Shown here: positions 32,712 through 43,934 of the stretch, piece after piece
Position numbering within the stretch: position 1 is the stretch's first letter
Layout of the letters: each line of letters starts with the position of its first letter
NCBI GenBank assembly: GCA_036927565.1
Contig: JAYESD010000004.1
Coordinates: 87,114,942 to 87,178,941, forward strand
Source of the DNA: Tuctoria greenei
Lineage: Eukaryota > Streptophyta > Magnoliopsida > Poales > Poaceae
DNA length: 64,000 nt
Reading direction: 5' to 3'
Position numbers and translations under genes: made by a program
The notes under the pieces: generated by a model
What the model was told of the DNA's origin: nothing
Seen by the model: only the letters and a program-made list of their open reading frames with translations
The model's database searches: none

Positions 32712-33320
32712 CAAGGGAGCCCAGAGCTCGTGGTGCACGACTTTGGGGCTGTTCCTCTTGTGTTCTATTGAATAAAATTCATAGTTTTAAGGAACTTTTG
32801 TGCCTTGTTCGTCCGACTTGTTCCAGACAAGTTTTACTCGTCGAGTTTCTGGACAGCACTACCTTTCATCAATGGTTTTATCATAACTCGAGTTTTACAG
32901 ATCCAATTGGCGTGATTATTTTTGGGTTGTCTTCACAACTTAATTATCTATCATCTGTCAAAATTTCACGGTCATTGGATTTGTGGTATATGATCTACAC
33001 GAGTTTCTTTGCAGCATTCCAGAACTGTTTTTTCTCGGGTAGGACAGATTGACCATTGTTTGATCTTTCGATCATAACTAGTTTTTCTCGACGGATTTGA
33101 GTGATTCTTTTTGTTTTGTCTTCGTGACTTGATTATCTCTAATATCTATCACTTTTTTCACGGTGAAACACTTTTAGATTAGTCTCACACACGATTTCTT
33201 TAACAGATCATTTTTCTGCCAAAAGGGTTTGGGGTTTAATTGTTTCCGCTGCGTAAGATTTTTAAATCTACCATTCACCCCCCCTCTGGTAACTTTTCAC
33301 GTGGTCTTCGATCCTACAAT

Positions 33321-33333
33321 TGGTATCAGAGCC
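33321..33333 (+). other. Primer-binding site, tRNA-Met type (S1)
   Basis: TGGTATCAGAGCC lies two bases after the LTR end. S3 has TGGTATCAGAACC at 52917-52929, one base off. Confidence 0.85.
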
Positions 33334-33380
33334 ACGGTGCTCTAATCATTATGATTTGCACGTGTTTTTGACTAATCATC

Positions 33381-35177
33381 ATGGAGATGTACTCCGCCAA
33401 ACCGTGTGTGTTTGCTGGTATTGATTTTCAGGTTTGGAAGGCACGCATGGAGGCTTTCATCCAGGCACAAGACTTTGCAATATGGGAGAAGGTATACAAG
33501 CCTTACGAAGTGCCATCAAAAGATCAAGTTACAGCTACAAATCTGAGAGATGTCGACAACAACAACAAGGCTCGAAACTTGATCATACAAGGATTAACAC
33601 AAAGCGACTTCGACTGTGTTGCACACCTCCGATCTGCATACGATGTGTGGAAAGCACTTTGTGACTACCACGAAGGATCCAACACGATCAAACAGGTAAG
33701 ACAAGACATGTTCAAGAAAGAATACATGCGCTTCGAGATGCAACCCGGTCCTACTTCCCGGGATGAAAAGAAAACAAGAACGAAGCACTCCTCTACAAAA
33801 GATACGAAGAAAAAGAAGGGTACCATAGGATGCAAGATGATTAACAACTTCATCACCGCACTTCAAGAACTTAGTTCAAGTGATGTAGACTTCGAAAGTG
33901 ATGAAGATGATGACGATCTGGCCAACTTATGCTTCATGGCGGGCAAAACAAGATCAAGATCAAGTCAGGAGGATGCATAACACAACAGTGAAGACGATGA
34001 GGTATGTTCTACCTGCAATGAAATGTGTGATGCTATTTCTCGTGCAACTATTATTGTCAAGAAAAAGGACAAAAAGCTTAGGGATAATGCTGCTAAAATT
34101 GAATCACTAGAATCTGAAATTAACCGTTTAAAAACTTTGATTCCTAGTGATGATGCATGCCCCTCATGTGACTTAATCTATGAACAATTATCCACATTAA
34201 GAAGTGCACACTCCTCCACTCTAGATAAACTTGAGTTAGAAATTGAAAAGAACAAAGAGCTTGCTGCACTTAATGATAAAAACTTGAAAGATGCTAGCCG
34301 TTCTACAATTGATTTGCATTGTTCTACTTGTGATGATCTTGATAAGAAACTACAGGATGCTATGAATGAAATATCTATATTGAACAATGCTTTACGTTCT
34401 CATGAAGTTAAATTTTGTTTAAATTGCAAACTAAAAGGAAAAACTTCATGTGAAAATTGCCTTGATCTGTCCAATAAACTTGATGACATGCATAGGACAT
34501 TAGATCGGTTTTGTAATGGGAATAAGAACCTAAACTTACTGCTAAATTCTTCCAAGTCTTGCAATAATAAAACTGGTTTAGGTTTTGATTCTCATACTCA
34601 TGCTAAGGCACATCCACCTAAAATTGTAAAGTCATTAGGAAGTGGTTTGATTCAAACAGTTCCTAAACATAATGGAGTGGTTTTCAAATCTGCAGGAGTG
34701 TTGCCTCATTCGGTTTCCAATAAAAATATTGCTTGCTCATCTAGACATGAACACAAAGTTAAATTTCATTGTACCTTCTGTGGTAGAGATGGTCATGTCA
34801 TAGATTTTTGTTATAGACTAGCTAAACAACAGAAAATGGAAAGAATGGTTGCTAGATCTCATAACTTTCATGCAAAATTTGCTGCACACATTGAACCGAA
34901 TGTACAACCTGATGTTTTGAGTAAAAAACATTCAAAGTTTACCTCCGGACCTTCTGTTTTTGCCTCCGGAGCTACTGATTTTTGTGCTACACAAGTAACA
35001 CCTTATAGGTCAGTAGTTAAGAATAAAAAATCTCAAACTTTGACTCATAAACCTGCTGTTTTGTCTCAGCTTTCGCGTGTTTTTCCTGCTGCACGTCGCG
35101 TGACTCAGTACTGGATTCCTAAATGCCTTTTGACTAACCCCAGTATTGAGTCATCGACGTATTGTGCTTTTATGTAG
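33381..35177 (+). pseudogene. S1 gag with internal deletion and two stops
   Basis: ATG at 33381 opens the N-terminal capsid region (FQVWKARMEAFIQAQDFAIW, AYDVWKALCDYHEGSN, QVRQDMFKKEYMRFEMQPG). At about 33748 the text jumps to PTSRDEKK, skipping roughly 540 bases that S3 has (rest of the UBN2-type capsid and the CFECGNTGHF knuckle). An in-frame TAA lies at 33978-33980. The same frame continues from 34023 as a long coiled coil (NAAKIESLESEINRLKTL, CPSCDLIYEQL), with a second knuckle CTFCGRDGHVIDFC near 34771-34815, and ends at TAG 35175-35177 where S3 has TGG. Nucleocapsid function is probably impaired. Confidence 0.8.
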
Positions 35178-37137
35178 GTTACACGTTTGAGGAAGGAGAA
35201 CATTTGGATTGTGGATTCAGGTTGCTCACGCCACATGACCGGTAACAAAGATTGGTTCTCCTCCCTCTCTTTTGTGTCACGTGTAGAGAATGTTACTTTT
35301 GCCGATAATTCTTTAACTCCTATAATTGCTAAGGGCTCGGTTAGAGTAAATGATCACTACACTTTGAAGGATGTGGCACTTGTCAAAAATTTTAAATACA
35401 ACTTGTTTTCTGTTGCACAATTGCTAGATGAAAATCTAGAAATTATTTTCAATAAAAACTGCTGCAAAGTTGTAGGTTCAAATAGTGAGCTTATTTTTAA
35501 CATGTCTCGGTTTGGAAGAGTTTTTAAAGCTGATTTTGATATGACTTCCTCTAAGCATAGGTGTCTAGTTGCTAATGATTCAAAGGACTTATACTTTTGG
35601 CATCGTAGACTTGGTCACGTAGGCTTTGTTCACCTAACGCGTGTTAGTGCTCTTGATCGCATACGTGGGCTGCCTAAGCTTAAAGGGGACAAAGAAATTG
35701 TGTGCTCTTCTTGCAGACATGCTAAGATGGTTGTAGGTTCACATACTCCTCTCACAATGATCATGACAACTGAACCATGTCAACTTTTGCATCTTGACAC
35801 CGTAGGACCTTCACGTGTTCAATCCTTCGGAGGTAAATGGTATGTTCTTGTTATCGTTGATGATTATTCTAGATACTCTTGGGTTTACTTTATGGCATCT
35901 AAGAATGAAGTTTTTAGTCACTTTAGAACTTTATTTCTTAGATTATCAATTGATCACTCAGGATCATTAAAAGCAATTAGAAGTGATAACGGAACTGAAT
36001 TTAAAAATCAATCTTTTGATCACTTTTGTGCTGAAAATGGAATAGATCATCAACTTTCTTCACCATATGTACCTCAACAAAACGGTGTTGTAGAAAGAAA
36101 GAACAGGACCTTAGTTGAGATGGCTAGGACTATGCTTGAAGAATATCAAACTCCTAGGAAATTTTTGGGCTGATGCATTGGCAACCGCTTGTTATGTCTC
36201 AAATCGTGTTTTCTTGCGTGCTAAGCTAGATAAAACACCATATGAGCATCAGTTTGGACATAGGCCTAGTGTTACACACTTTCGGGTTTTTGGTTGCAAA
36301 TTATTTGTTAAGAAACATGGTAATATTGATAAATTTGAACCTAGATACATTGATGGCATGTTTCTTGGTTATCCATCTCATACCAGAGGCTATCGTGTGC
36401 TTTTACTTGACACTAACAAAATTGTGGAGACTTGTGAAGTGTCTTTCGATGAAGCTAGCCCAGGTACTAGCTTCGATGTTGCAGGACCAGATCCGTATCC
36501 TCAGGGGAAGGGTATTTTCGAAGATGAAGAAGAGCCGGTGATACTGCCTGGTAGTTCCAAAGTTGACACGTGTCCAACTCCGGACATTGAAAAAGCTCCG
36601 GCTATCACCTATGCTGGTCCTGATTGTCCACAAGTCACAAGCTCATCAATCTACGATGAACCTAATGAAGAAGCTTGTGAGACATCTGTTCCCCTACGTT
36701 TTTACAAAGATCATCCCCCACAACAGATGATTGGAAGCTTGCACGAACGAGTCACACGGTCCAGGTTTTGCGATCCAAACTCTCATGCTCATTCTTCTTT
36801 TGTTGCTTCTTTTGAACCCAAAGATATATCACATGCACTCACTAATGAATCTTGGATTATTGCCATGCAAGAAGAGTTAGAAAATTTTGAAAGAAATAAT
36901 GTTTGGAAACTTGTACCTCCACCTCTAGGTCACACTATAATTGGAACTAAATGGGTATATAAAAATAAACAATGTGAGGATGGGGTTGTGGTTAGGAATA
37001 AGGCTAGGTTGGTTGCTCAAGGTTTCACTCAAGTTGAAGGTCTAGATTTTGATGAAACTTTTGCTCCCGCTGCTAGATTAGAAGCCATAAGAATTTTGTT
37101 AGCTTTTGCAGCATCTAAAGGTTTTAAGCTATATTAA
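35178..37137 (+). pseudogene. S1 protease, integrase and RT N-terminus, one frameshift
   Basis: Protease: IWIVDSGCSRHMTGNKDWF (D-S-G). Pre-integrase zinc region: FWHRRLGHVGFVHLTRV with CSSC. Integrase core: LLHLDTVGPSRVQSFGGKWY, VIVDDYSRYSWVYF, IRSDNGTEFKN and the QQNGVVERKNRTLVEMARTM glutamate block. An extra T in the T-run near 36163 shifts frame, and the second frame (36115-37137) carries the integrase C-terminus (GCKLFVKKHGN, FLGYPSHTRGYRVLLLDT) and the start of RT (WVYKNKQCEDGVVVRNKARL). It ends at TAA 37135-37137, where S3 has CAA. Confidence 0.85.
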
Positions 37138-38349
37138 ATGGATGTTAAAAGTGCTTTTCTTAATGGCTACATAGATGAGGAGGTTTATGTCAAACAACCA
37201 CCGGGTTTTGAAAATCCAGATTTTCCTAATCATGTTTACAAACTGTCCAAAGCCTTATACAGTCTCAAACAAGCCCCTAAAGCATGGTATGATAGGTTAA
37301 AAACATTCTTACTTGAAAAGGGGTTTACCATGGGCAAGGTTTATAAAACTCTTTTTGTGCTTAAGCATGGCAATGACTCATTATTTGTTCAAGTGTATGT
37401 GGATGATATTATCTTTGGTTGTGCTTCTCATGATCTTGTGTCCAAGTTTTCAGCAATGATGAGTTCCGAATTTGAAATGAGTATGATGGGTGAACTCACT
37501 TACTTTTTGGGGCTGCAAATCAAGCAAACCAAGGAGGGTACCTTTGTGCATCAAACAAAGTATACCAAAGACCTCCTAAGGCGCTTCAACATGGACAAAA
37601 GCAAGCCTCTTCGGACACCAATGGGAATAGCAACAACACTTGAACTTGATGAAGATGGTGAATCTGTGAATCAAAAAGAATATAGAAGCATGATCGGATC
37701 ACTTTTGTACCTCACGGCATCAAGACCAGTTATACAATTCAGCGTATGTCTTTGTGCACGGTTTCAAGCTTCCCCACGTGTTTCACATCGTCAAGCCGTC
37801 AAAAGGATTCTCAGGTACTTACATGGAACCCAAGAATTTGGCATTTTCCTTCCTTCTTCCTCAACCGTTACTATGAAAGCTTTTTCGGATGCTGATTTTG
37901 GGGGTTGTAGGATTGATAGGAAAAGTACTTCTGGTGCTTGTCATTTTCTTGGTAATTCTCTTGTTGCTTGGTCCTCTAGAAAACAAAATTCAGTTGCACA
38001 ATCCACAGCCGAATCTGAATATGTAGCCGCTGCTAGTGCTTGCTCACAAATTCTTTGGATTGTTCAAACACTTAAGGACTATGGGGTTGATCCAGATAGT
38101 GTTCCACAATTCTGTGATAACACTAGTGCCATTTGCATTGCTAAAAACCCCGTGCAACATTCTAGAACTAAGCACATTGACATTAGGTATCTCTTTCTTC
38201 GAGATAATGTTGAAAAAGGAAACATTGTGCTTCACCATGTAGATACCGAACAACAATTGGCTGACATCTTTACAAAACCTTTGGATTTCACTCGTTTTTG
38301 TTACATTCGTAGTGAAATAGGGGTTATGCATCCTCATGGCTTAAATTGA
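37138..38349 (+). CDS. S1 reverse transcriptase and RNase H (403 codons open)
   Basis: Follows the TAA in the same frame. RT: MDVKSAFLNGYIDEEVYVKQ, ALYSLKQAPKAWYDRL, and the catalytic VQVYVDDIIFGCASHD. RNase H: FSDADFGGCRIDRKSTSGAC, AESEYVAAASACSQILW, CDNTSAICIAKNPVQHSRTK, and the C-terminal EQQLADIFTKPLDFTRF to a natural stop at 38347-38349. All catalytic residues look present. As part of a polyprotein it needs upstream readthrough, so it may not be made. Confidence 0.85.
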   Translation: MDVKSAFLNGYIDEEVYVKQPPGFENPDFPNHVYKLSKALYSLKQAPKAWYDRLKTFLLEKGFTMGKVYKTLFVLKHGNDSLFVQVYVDDIIFGCASHDLVSKFSAMMSSEFEMSMMGELTYFLGLQIKQTKEGTFVHQTKYTKDLLRRFNMDKSKPLRTPMGIATTLELDEDGESVNQKEYRSMIGSLLYLTASRPVIQFSVCLCARFQASPRVSHRQAVKRILRYLHGTQEFGIFLPSSSTVTMKAFSDADFGGCRIDRKSTSGACHFLGNSLVAWSSRKQNSVAQSTAESEYVAAASACSQILWIVQTLKDYGVDPDSVPQFCDNTSAICIAKNPVQHSRTKHIDIRYLFLRDNVEKGNIVLHHVDTEQQLADIFTKPLDFTRFCYIRSEIGVMHPHGLN

Positions 38350-39343
38350 GGGGGAGTTTTTGAAACTTGGGAAGTCTATGTGTGAATTTGAAATTAAAAT
38401 AATATGAGCATAGTATTTCATACATATATGACTTTGTGATTCCTTTTACATGCTGAAAGTTCTTACTACATTACTCGTGTTATACATTTTGTAGTTTTTG
38501 CCATGTCTAGTAATTGGAATAATTACTTACACTAAAACTGGTCATGGTCAAACTTTCTTGCTGTTTTGAACTTGTTACATGTTCACAAGTGCTTTTTAAG
38601 AATTCATTAAGTAATCAACTCACATGTTGAGTTTTTATGAACAAATATAAATTGAGAAAAGATCAAGAGAATATGCATGCATCGCACTTCTTCTTTTGAG
38701 ATGGCTTGTCATTGCACTTAGATATGAACTTGGAAGAAGTTGTGTATGACTAAAACCATGTCCTTAAGCTTCTGATTGTCAAATGACATAGGCTTGGCTT
38801 GGTTGGTTAGAATAAGGTAGATGCGCATATAATCTCTTGCAAATATCATATGATCTAAATTTATGCTTTGAAAAATAATAAAATGCAGCAACTAGTGTCA
38901 TGCTTTCAGGTTTTGAAATAGTTAAGTTTGTGAGATCATGACTTGCTTAAATTGAAAATTACATATGATCTCTAGCATGGCTTACACTACTTTATGTATC
39001 TCATTGATGTGATAGTGTAAGTTACTTGATAGTATGACTTGGATGAGCTTTGTTTATATGTATATGTTATAATATGCTCATAACAACTAAAGAAGGAGAG
39101 ATAATTTGTTTATATCTCATGACTTGCTGAATACATTGTCAAAGGGGGAGAGATAAGCATGAAGAGAAAGAGAATATGTGCATAAGGAGAGATAATAAAA
39201 GGGGAGAGATAATATGGGATAATTTTTCTTCTCATTTAGTTTTGTTTTACAAAGGGGGAGAAATTGCCTTCAAAACTTTTATGTGATTAAGCCAATGTTC
39301 GGATTTTAAATGGTGTTGCCAATGCATTCATCAAGGGGGAGAT
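38350..39343 (+). other. S1 3' non-coding region with multiple purine tracts
   Basis: No ORF of note. GGGGGAG tracts occur just after the stop (38350-38356), near 39137, 39197 (GGGGAG form), 39253 and 39335. The last (AAGGGGGAGAT) touches the 3' LTR and is the likely true primer. Repeated conserved purine tracts here are a reported Sirevirus feature. No envelope-like ORF is present in this copy. An inverted 55-base copy of 38724-38778 is found in S3. Confidence 0.75.
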
Positions 39344-41240
39344 TATAAGACCTATGTGTGCTGAATACATTGGCTTGTAGTGAATACACTTGGCTTTGAT
39401 AATAAAAGTTTTTAAATATCACCAAAACACCTTTTTATCAAGATCCGACTCTAGCTCTGAGCTACAGCAAGTTCCGACGGTAGGTCCGGCTTGGTTTGGG
39501 TAGCTCCGGTTACGTTCGATGCTAGGTCCGACTTCTTGGTAAGGTCCGACCAGCTTTGGTAAGCTCCGGTGAGCTTTATTTTTAGCTCCGGCATGTCTTT
39601 GATAGCTCCGGCATGTCTTTGATAGCTCCGACATATATTTGATAGCTCCGGCATGCTTTTGCTAAGCTCCGAGTTGATTTTTCTAGCTCCGGCTTTTGGG
39701 ATTACTAGTCCCGACTAGTTCTGGTTAGCTCTGGCGCTAGGTCCTGCTAGTTTTGTAAGCTCCGGCTGGAGCTTGGTTGTACTAGTTTTGGTAAGCTCCG
39801 GCGCTAGGTTCTACTAGCTCTTGTTAGCTCCGGCTCAAGCTCCGGAACTTGACGAAGTGCTTCTTCTTTTCATTTGCAATGTTTCGTACTTGCTTTACAT
39901 GATTGGAAAGATTGCTTAGTATTCATTTGCTAAGTTTTTGGTGCGTTTTGGATGATATGGCTGATATCGTTTTGCTATATTTTGCAACATGCTTACGTGA
40001 GGTTCTCACGTAAGATGTTGTGTTCGGAACTAACTTGAGTCAAGTCGAGGACTTGGGCTCGTATGGATTGATTGTTTATTCATGTGCAGGTGTTGCTTGA
40101 GTTCAAGACATGGCTGGTGACGGGATCCATTGGACTAGTCTCAGGGAGGAGATGAGGTTCCAACAACCAAGTTCGGGAGGAATTGTGGTTGAGCTGATCA
40201 GGAGGTTGCGCAGCATGATTGAATCAAGAACAATGCATATGAAGGTATCGTGGACGTCATTGGAAGATGTTTGCACGTGTGCAAGGAGTGCATGAACGTG
40301 GCTACATGGTTCCGAGACGTGATGAAGAGATGTGGATGTAAAGAGTTGGTCGGAAAGGTCCAACCGACTAGGTTATGGACTCAGGCTGCGGCTGAGTCGG
40401 GTTTGACTCAAATATGGAAAGATTTGAGTTGGTTATGATAGGATTTCATGTGGGTCACGAATTTGAGTTGTTTAGGAATGTGGGATACGTTCCTAAAGTG
40501 TTTGTAAGTCTTAAGATTGCTTCTATCTGCGTATAGAAGAATCTTGAGCAGTTATGGAAAGTTACGATTCGTGATCTGAGTAGGATTGGAGTCCTAGTTG
40601 ATATTGGGTTGGCCTAAGGGCTGGTTATATAAGCAAGGGAGCCCAGAGCTCGTGGTGCACGACTTTGGGGCTGTTCCTCTTGTGTTCTATTGAATAAAAT
40701 TCATAGTTTGAAGGAACTTTTGTGCCTTGTTCGTCTGACTTGTTCCAGACAAGTTTTACTCGTCGAGTTTCTGGACAGCACTACCTTTCATCGGTGGTTT
40801 TATCATAACTCGAGTTTTACAGATCCAATTGGCGTGATTCTTTTTGGGTTGTCTTCACAACTTAATTATCTATCATCTGTCAAAATTTCACGGTCATTGG
40901 ATTTGTGGTCTATGATCTACACGAGTTTCTTTGCAGCATTCCAGAACTGTTTTTTCTCGGGTAGGACAGATTGACCATTGTTTGATCATTTGATCATAAC
41001 TTGAGTTTTTCTCGACAGATTTGAGTGATTATTTTTGTGTTGTCTTCGTGAATTGATTATCTCTAATATCAGTCACTTTTGTCACGGTGAAACACTTTTA
41101 GATTAGTCTCACACACGATTTCTTTAACAGATCGTTTTTCTGCCAAAAGGGTTTGGGGTTTAATTGTTTCCGCTGCGTAAGATTTTTAAATCTACCATTC
41201 ACCCCCTCTGGTAGATTTTCACGTGCTCTTCGATCCTACA
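39344..41240 (+). repeat. S1 3' LTR
   Basis: It starts TATAAGACC (TG changed to TA) and ends CGATCCTACA. It is nearly the same as the 5' LTR but lacks about 24 bases present near 31896-31920 and shows scattered substitutions. Confidence 0.9.
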
Positions 41241-43300
41241 AAGATATCCATCAAGTTTTGTTCTTCATCACCAATTCACCATCAAGTTCTTCACCAACCC
41301 TAGATCGTTCAAGATCCAAGTGTTGCCTCCAAGATCCTTGGTTCATTAGAGTTCTAAACACCTGGTATACCTTCTATTCTCTTTTCCATACATGAATTCA
41401 ACCTCAAATATCCAAATTCACGTCGATCTAGGAAACCCTAATCTGCTGTTCTCGCTCAGTGCAGACTTGTTCGGTCCCTAGCGGACTAGTCCAATTTTCC
41501 TAATTAAATTGTGTCAAATTAATTCTAACATTAGATCTAATCAACTCTAAACCTGAATAAACTTGTTAAAATCTATTAGAACTAGTTAGTGATCATTAAA
41601 AGCAGCTCATTAACAAGTTCCACCTTGCATTTGCATTAACCATGCATGTCATGTCATATTGAGTAATGTTTGTGCACTTTTTGATTGAGTTTCTTGTTTG
41701 TATGTTTATTGCGTGGATTAGATGGATATACGCTAGAGAGTGCCGCGGAGGATCTCCAACACCAAGAGTTTGATGGTTTTGACCCGAACCAACCCGAAGA
41801 GCAAGGCAAGTGTCCTTGAACATATTGATCCTGTTTCTAAAATAAATGCTTTGTTTTCAAAACTGCATGCTCTTGGCAATTTGATGGGAATCCTATGATA
41901 GGAAGTTTACTAGATTTGTTTAACCACCTTGTCACCTGGAATTTATGGTAGAGAGTTGGGATGGGCTTTTTACTCTTTTGATTTGCCTAATTAATTGGAA
42001 TGGGAAAACAACTACGCCATTTAATTATGCATTAATGAGATCATGGTAATATGAGCTGGTTAATATGATATGGTAATGGGTGATCTAAGCAAGCCTGTTA
42101 TGTGGATGGGTTGGATGATATGGTGGTTTGCTTGCTTTAGATCTAAGGACCGGTTCATGCGAGAATAAGCCAGGACTATAGTGCCACCACGAGGCCAAGT
42201 ACGGGTGTGGCGTAGCTGATTAATTAGGGCTTTGCCAGTGCTATTTGGACCAATACGGATGCTCGGGGAAGGGGTAGTCGGATTGGGTTTGTCGATGATG
42301 GGTGGGACTACCCTGGGATCCGAATGACTCAAGAGGGGGCCCTTGGTTGAAGATTTGCTCTGTAGGAGACATCGCCACCGGTGAAACCTCAACGGGGTCT
42401 AAATAGGCTAGTAATCCCTTTGTAAAGGCTATTTTGTGATCTCTTGGCCATACACCAAAGGAAGTGTAATTGGCATAAGGGAGGTTCTTTAGTCGCCGAC
42501 CGGTGATGAAATCACAAACACATGGATAAAGTGGTACAAACTCTGCAGAGTCTAATAAAACTATCATGATAGCCATGCTCCCGGTCATGAGCGTCTGGAT
42601 GACCTACATGATTAGAGGGAACTCAGGATTTGGTATTGGTTATGGTTTGGCACTGGTTATGGTTGATATTATGGTTACGATTGGTGATGGATTAATTCTG
42701 GTATTGTATATGATTAATGGTAATGGTGAAATCTTGTATTTGGATGATGGTAATGAAATATGGACTGGTACTATGTTATTACTTATGGTTTATGATGGGT
42801 TTATTTCACATACATATAATATAATGCTTTTCAAATATTTTAATGTACTTTTCAGCACTTAGCCTTTATTATATTCGTCATATGAATCAGCTACATGTCA
42901 TACTTTCCACACTTGCTGAGTACGACATGTACTCACCCTTGAAATTCCCCCACCAACAGTTGCAGGTCAGGATTGGGAGTATAACCATGATAATGCGGAG
43001 TTCTAGGCCGTTTCTGCCATCAGATTGTGTGTGGTGTTGCTTGGAGCCACGCTACCCTATCTACTGAGTTTTCTTAGTTGCTTAATTAGTTTATTTCCGC
43101 TGCAATAGTTGAACTTTTCATTATTATTCATTACAGTTTGTATTTGAGGATAATCTGGTTGTATTATAAAAGTGCTTAATTAATATTGTTCTATGGTAAT
43201 TTTCTGTATATCCTTTTGTGATTGCACTCGTGTATGTGTGTTGAACGTCTTGAGTACACATATGCGTTCACTTGGTTCATTTTCGGAACCGTGTGTCACA
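41241..43300 (+). repeat. LTR D, second part (begins with AAGAT target copy)
   Basis: It resumes with ATCCATCAAGTTTTG and continues through the untruncated LTR text: the TTAATTGG block near 41990, the segment missing from LTR1/2, and CAACAGTTGCAGGTCAGG near 42953, to GTGTGTCACA. Short ORFs inside are chance. Confidence 0.85.
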
Positions 43301-43934
43301 CCATCCTGCTGTCTCTGTCGCCGTAAGCTACCCACTTGGCGGAGTGGGGTAGGCCTCCGACATCTTCCGTGTGATGTGATTGGGCGCAATGGTACCTCAC
43401 AGCAGGCGTGCGCCGCGTTACCCACCAGGGGTGGGTGCCTGTCTTCAATGTTTGATTTAGATGGGGCACCCCATCCCTTAACTCCCGCCCTCCATCGCCC
43501 AAGGTGAGTTGCGTGCATGGCAGCTTCGAGACTAGCCTCCGCTAGGAGAGGCCAGGCTTGGCTCTTTGGGACACGTGTTAGCTCTGGAGCCCTTCGGGGC
43601 ATGCGGCAGCTTCAGATCCCTTCATAATACGTGGCTGCTCTGGATCCCTTCGGGGTACGTGGCAGCTCCGGAGCCCTTCTCTGCGGGAGGCGTCCAGCCT
43701 GGTGCTTGGAGCCACGTGGTTGCACCGGACCTCACCCTATAGTAGGATGAGGTCCCGCCCAAACACGTGGCATCTTGGGAGCCCGTCCCACTGGGGAGCC
43801 GGGTCCCATCTTTGTGGTCCGTGTGGCCGTGGCGGATCCCGCACTTTGAGGAAGGTCGGGGTCCGACACCTTATGGACATGTGGCGCCACTGATCGTACC
43901 TAGGCATTTTCAACCTGTGTGCGAGGGTACCGGC
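43301..43934. other. GC-rich non-coding segment with short repeats
   Basis: No protein resemblance in any frame. Phrases of the type GAGCCCTTCGGGG(C/T)A, CGTGG or GCGGCAGCT recur near 43580-43680 (three to four imperfect copies of about 30 bases). Composition is clearly richer in G and C than the flanking elements. It could be a fragment of another LTR or of a DNA transposon; I cannot tell. Confidence 0.4.

Larger units (their letters stand above)
31401..33318 (+). repeat. S1 5' LTR
   Basis: It runs TGTAAGACC to ATCCTACA. The first 530 bases carry repeated GGTCCGAC and AGCTCCGG motifs, including about four copies of a 20-base unit (AGCTCCGGCATGTCTTTGAT) near 31643-31720. TATATAAG at 32704-32711 is the likely TATA box. 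Confidence 0.9.
31401..41240 (+). mobile_element. S1: complete Sirevirus-type Ty1/copia element (9,840 bp)
   Basis: Two long LTRs (31401-33318 and 39344-41240), target duplication AAGAT, tRNA-Met primer site, gag, protease, integrase, RT, RNase H in Ty1 order (integrase before RT), and a 1-kb non-coding 3' region with several GGGGGAG purine tracts. Long LTRs, a large coiled-coil gag and repeated purine tracts fit the Sirevirus genus. Defects are few: a gag deletion, stops at 33978, 35175 and 37135, and one frameshift near 36163. The LTRs differ at scattered positions, so insertion is fairly recent but not fresh. Confidence 0.9.
29447..43300 (+). mobile_element. Element D: 5'-truncated chromovirus whose LTR is split by S1
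   Basis: Only the integrase-chromodomain end (about 29640-30760), polypurine tract and 3' LTR remain. The LTR starts TGTAACACC at 30761, is interrupted at 31400 by the copia element S1, resumes at 41246 and ends GTGTGTCACA at 43300. Same family as A, B and C but the best preserved integrase of them. Confidence 0.8.

Noticed and set aside
32188..33052. Paired ORFs in S1 5' LTR and again in the 3' LTR (40110-40974)
   Set aside because: They recur simply because LTRs are duplicated; S3's LTR does not keep the frames.
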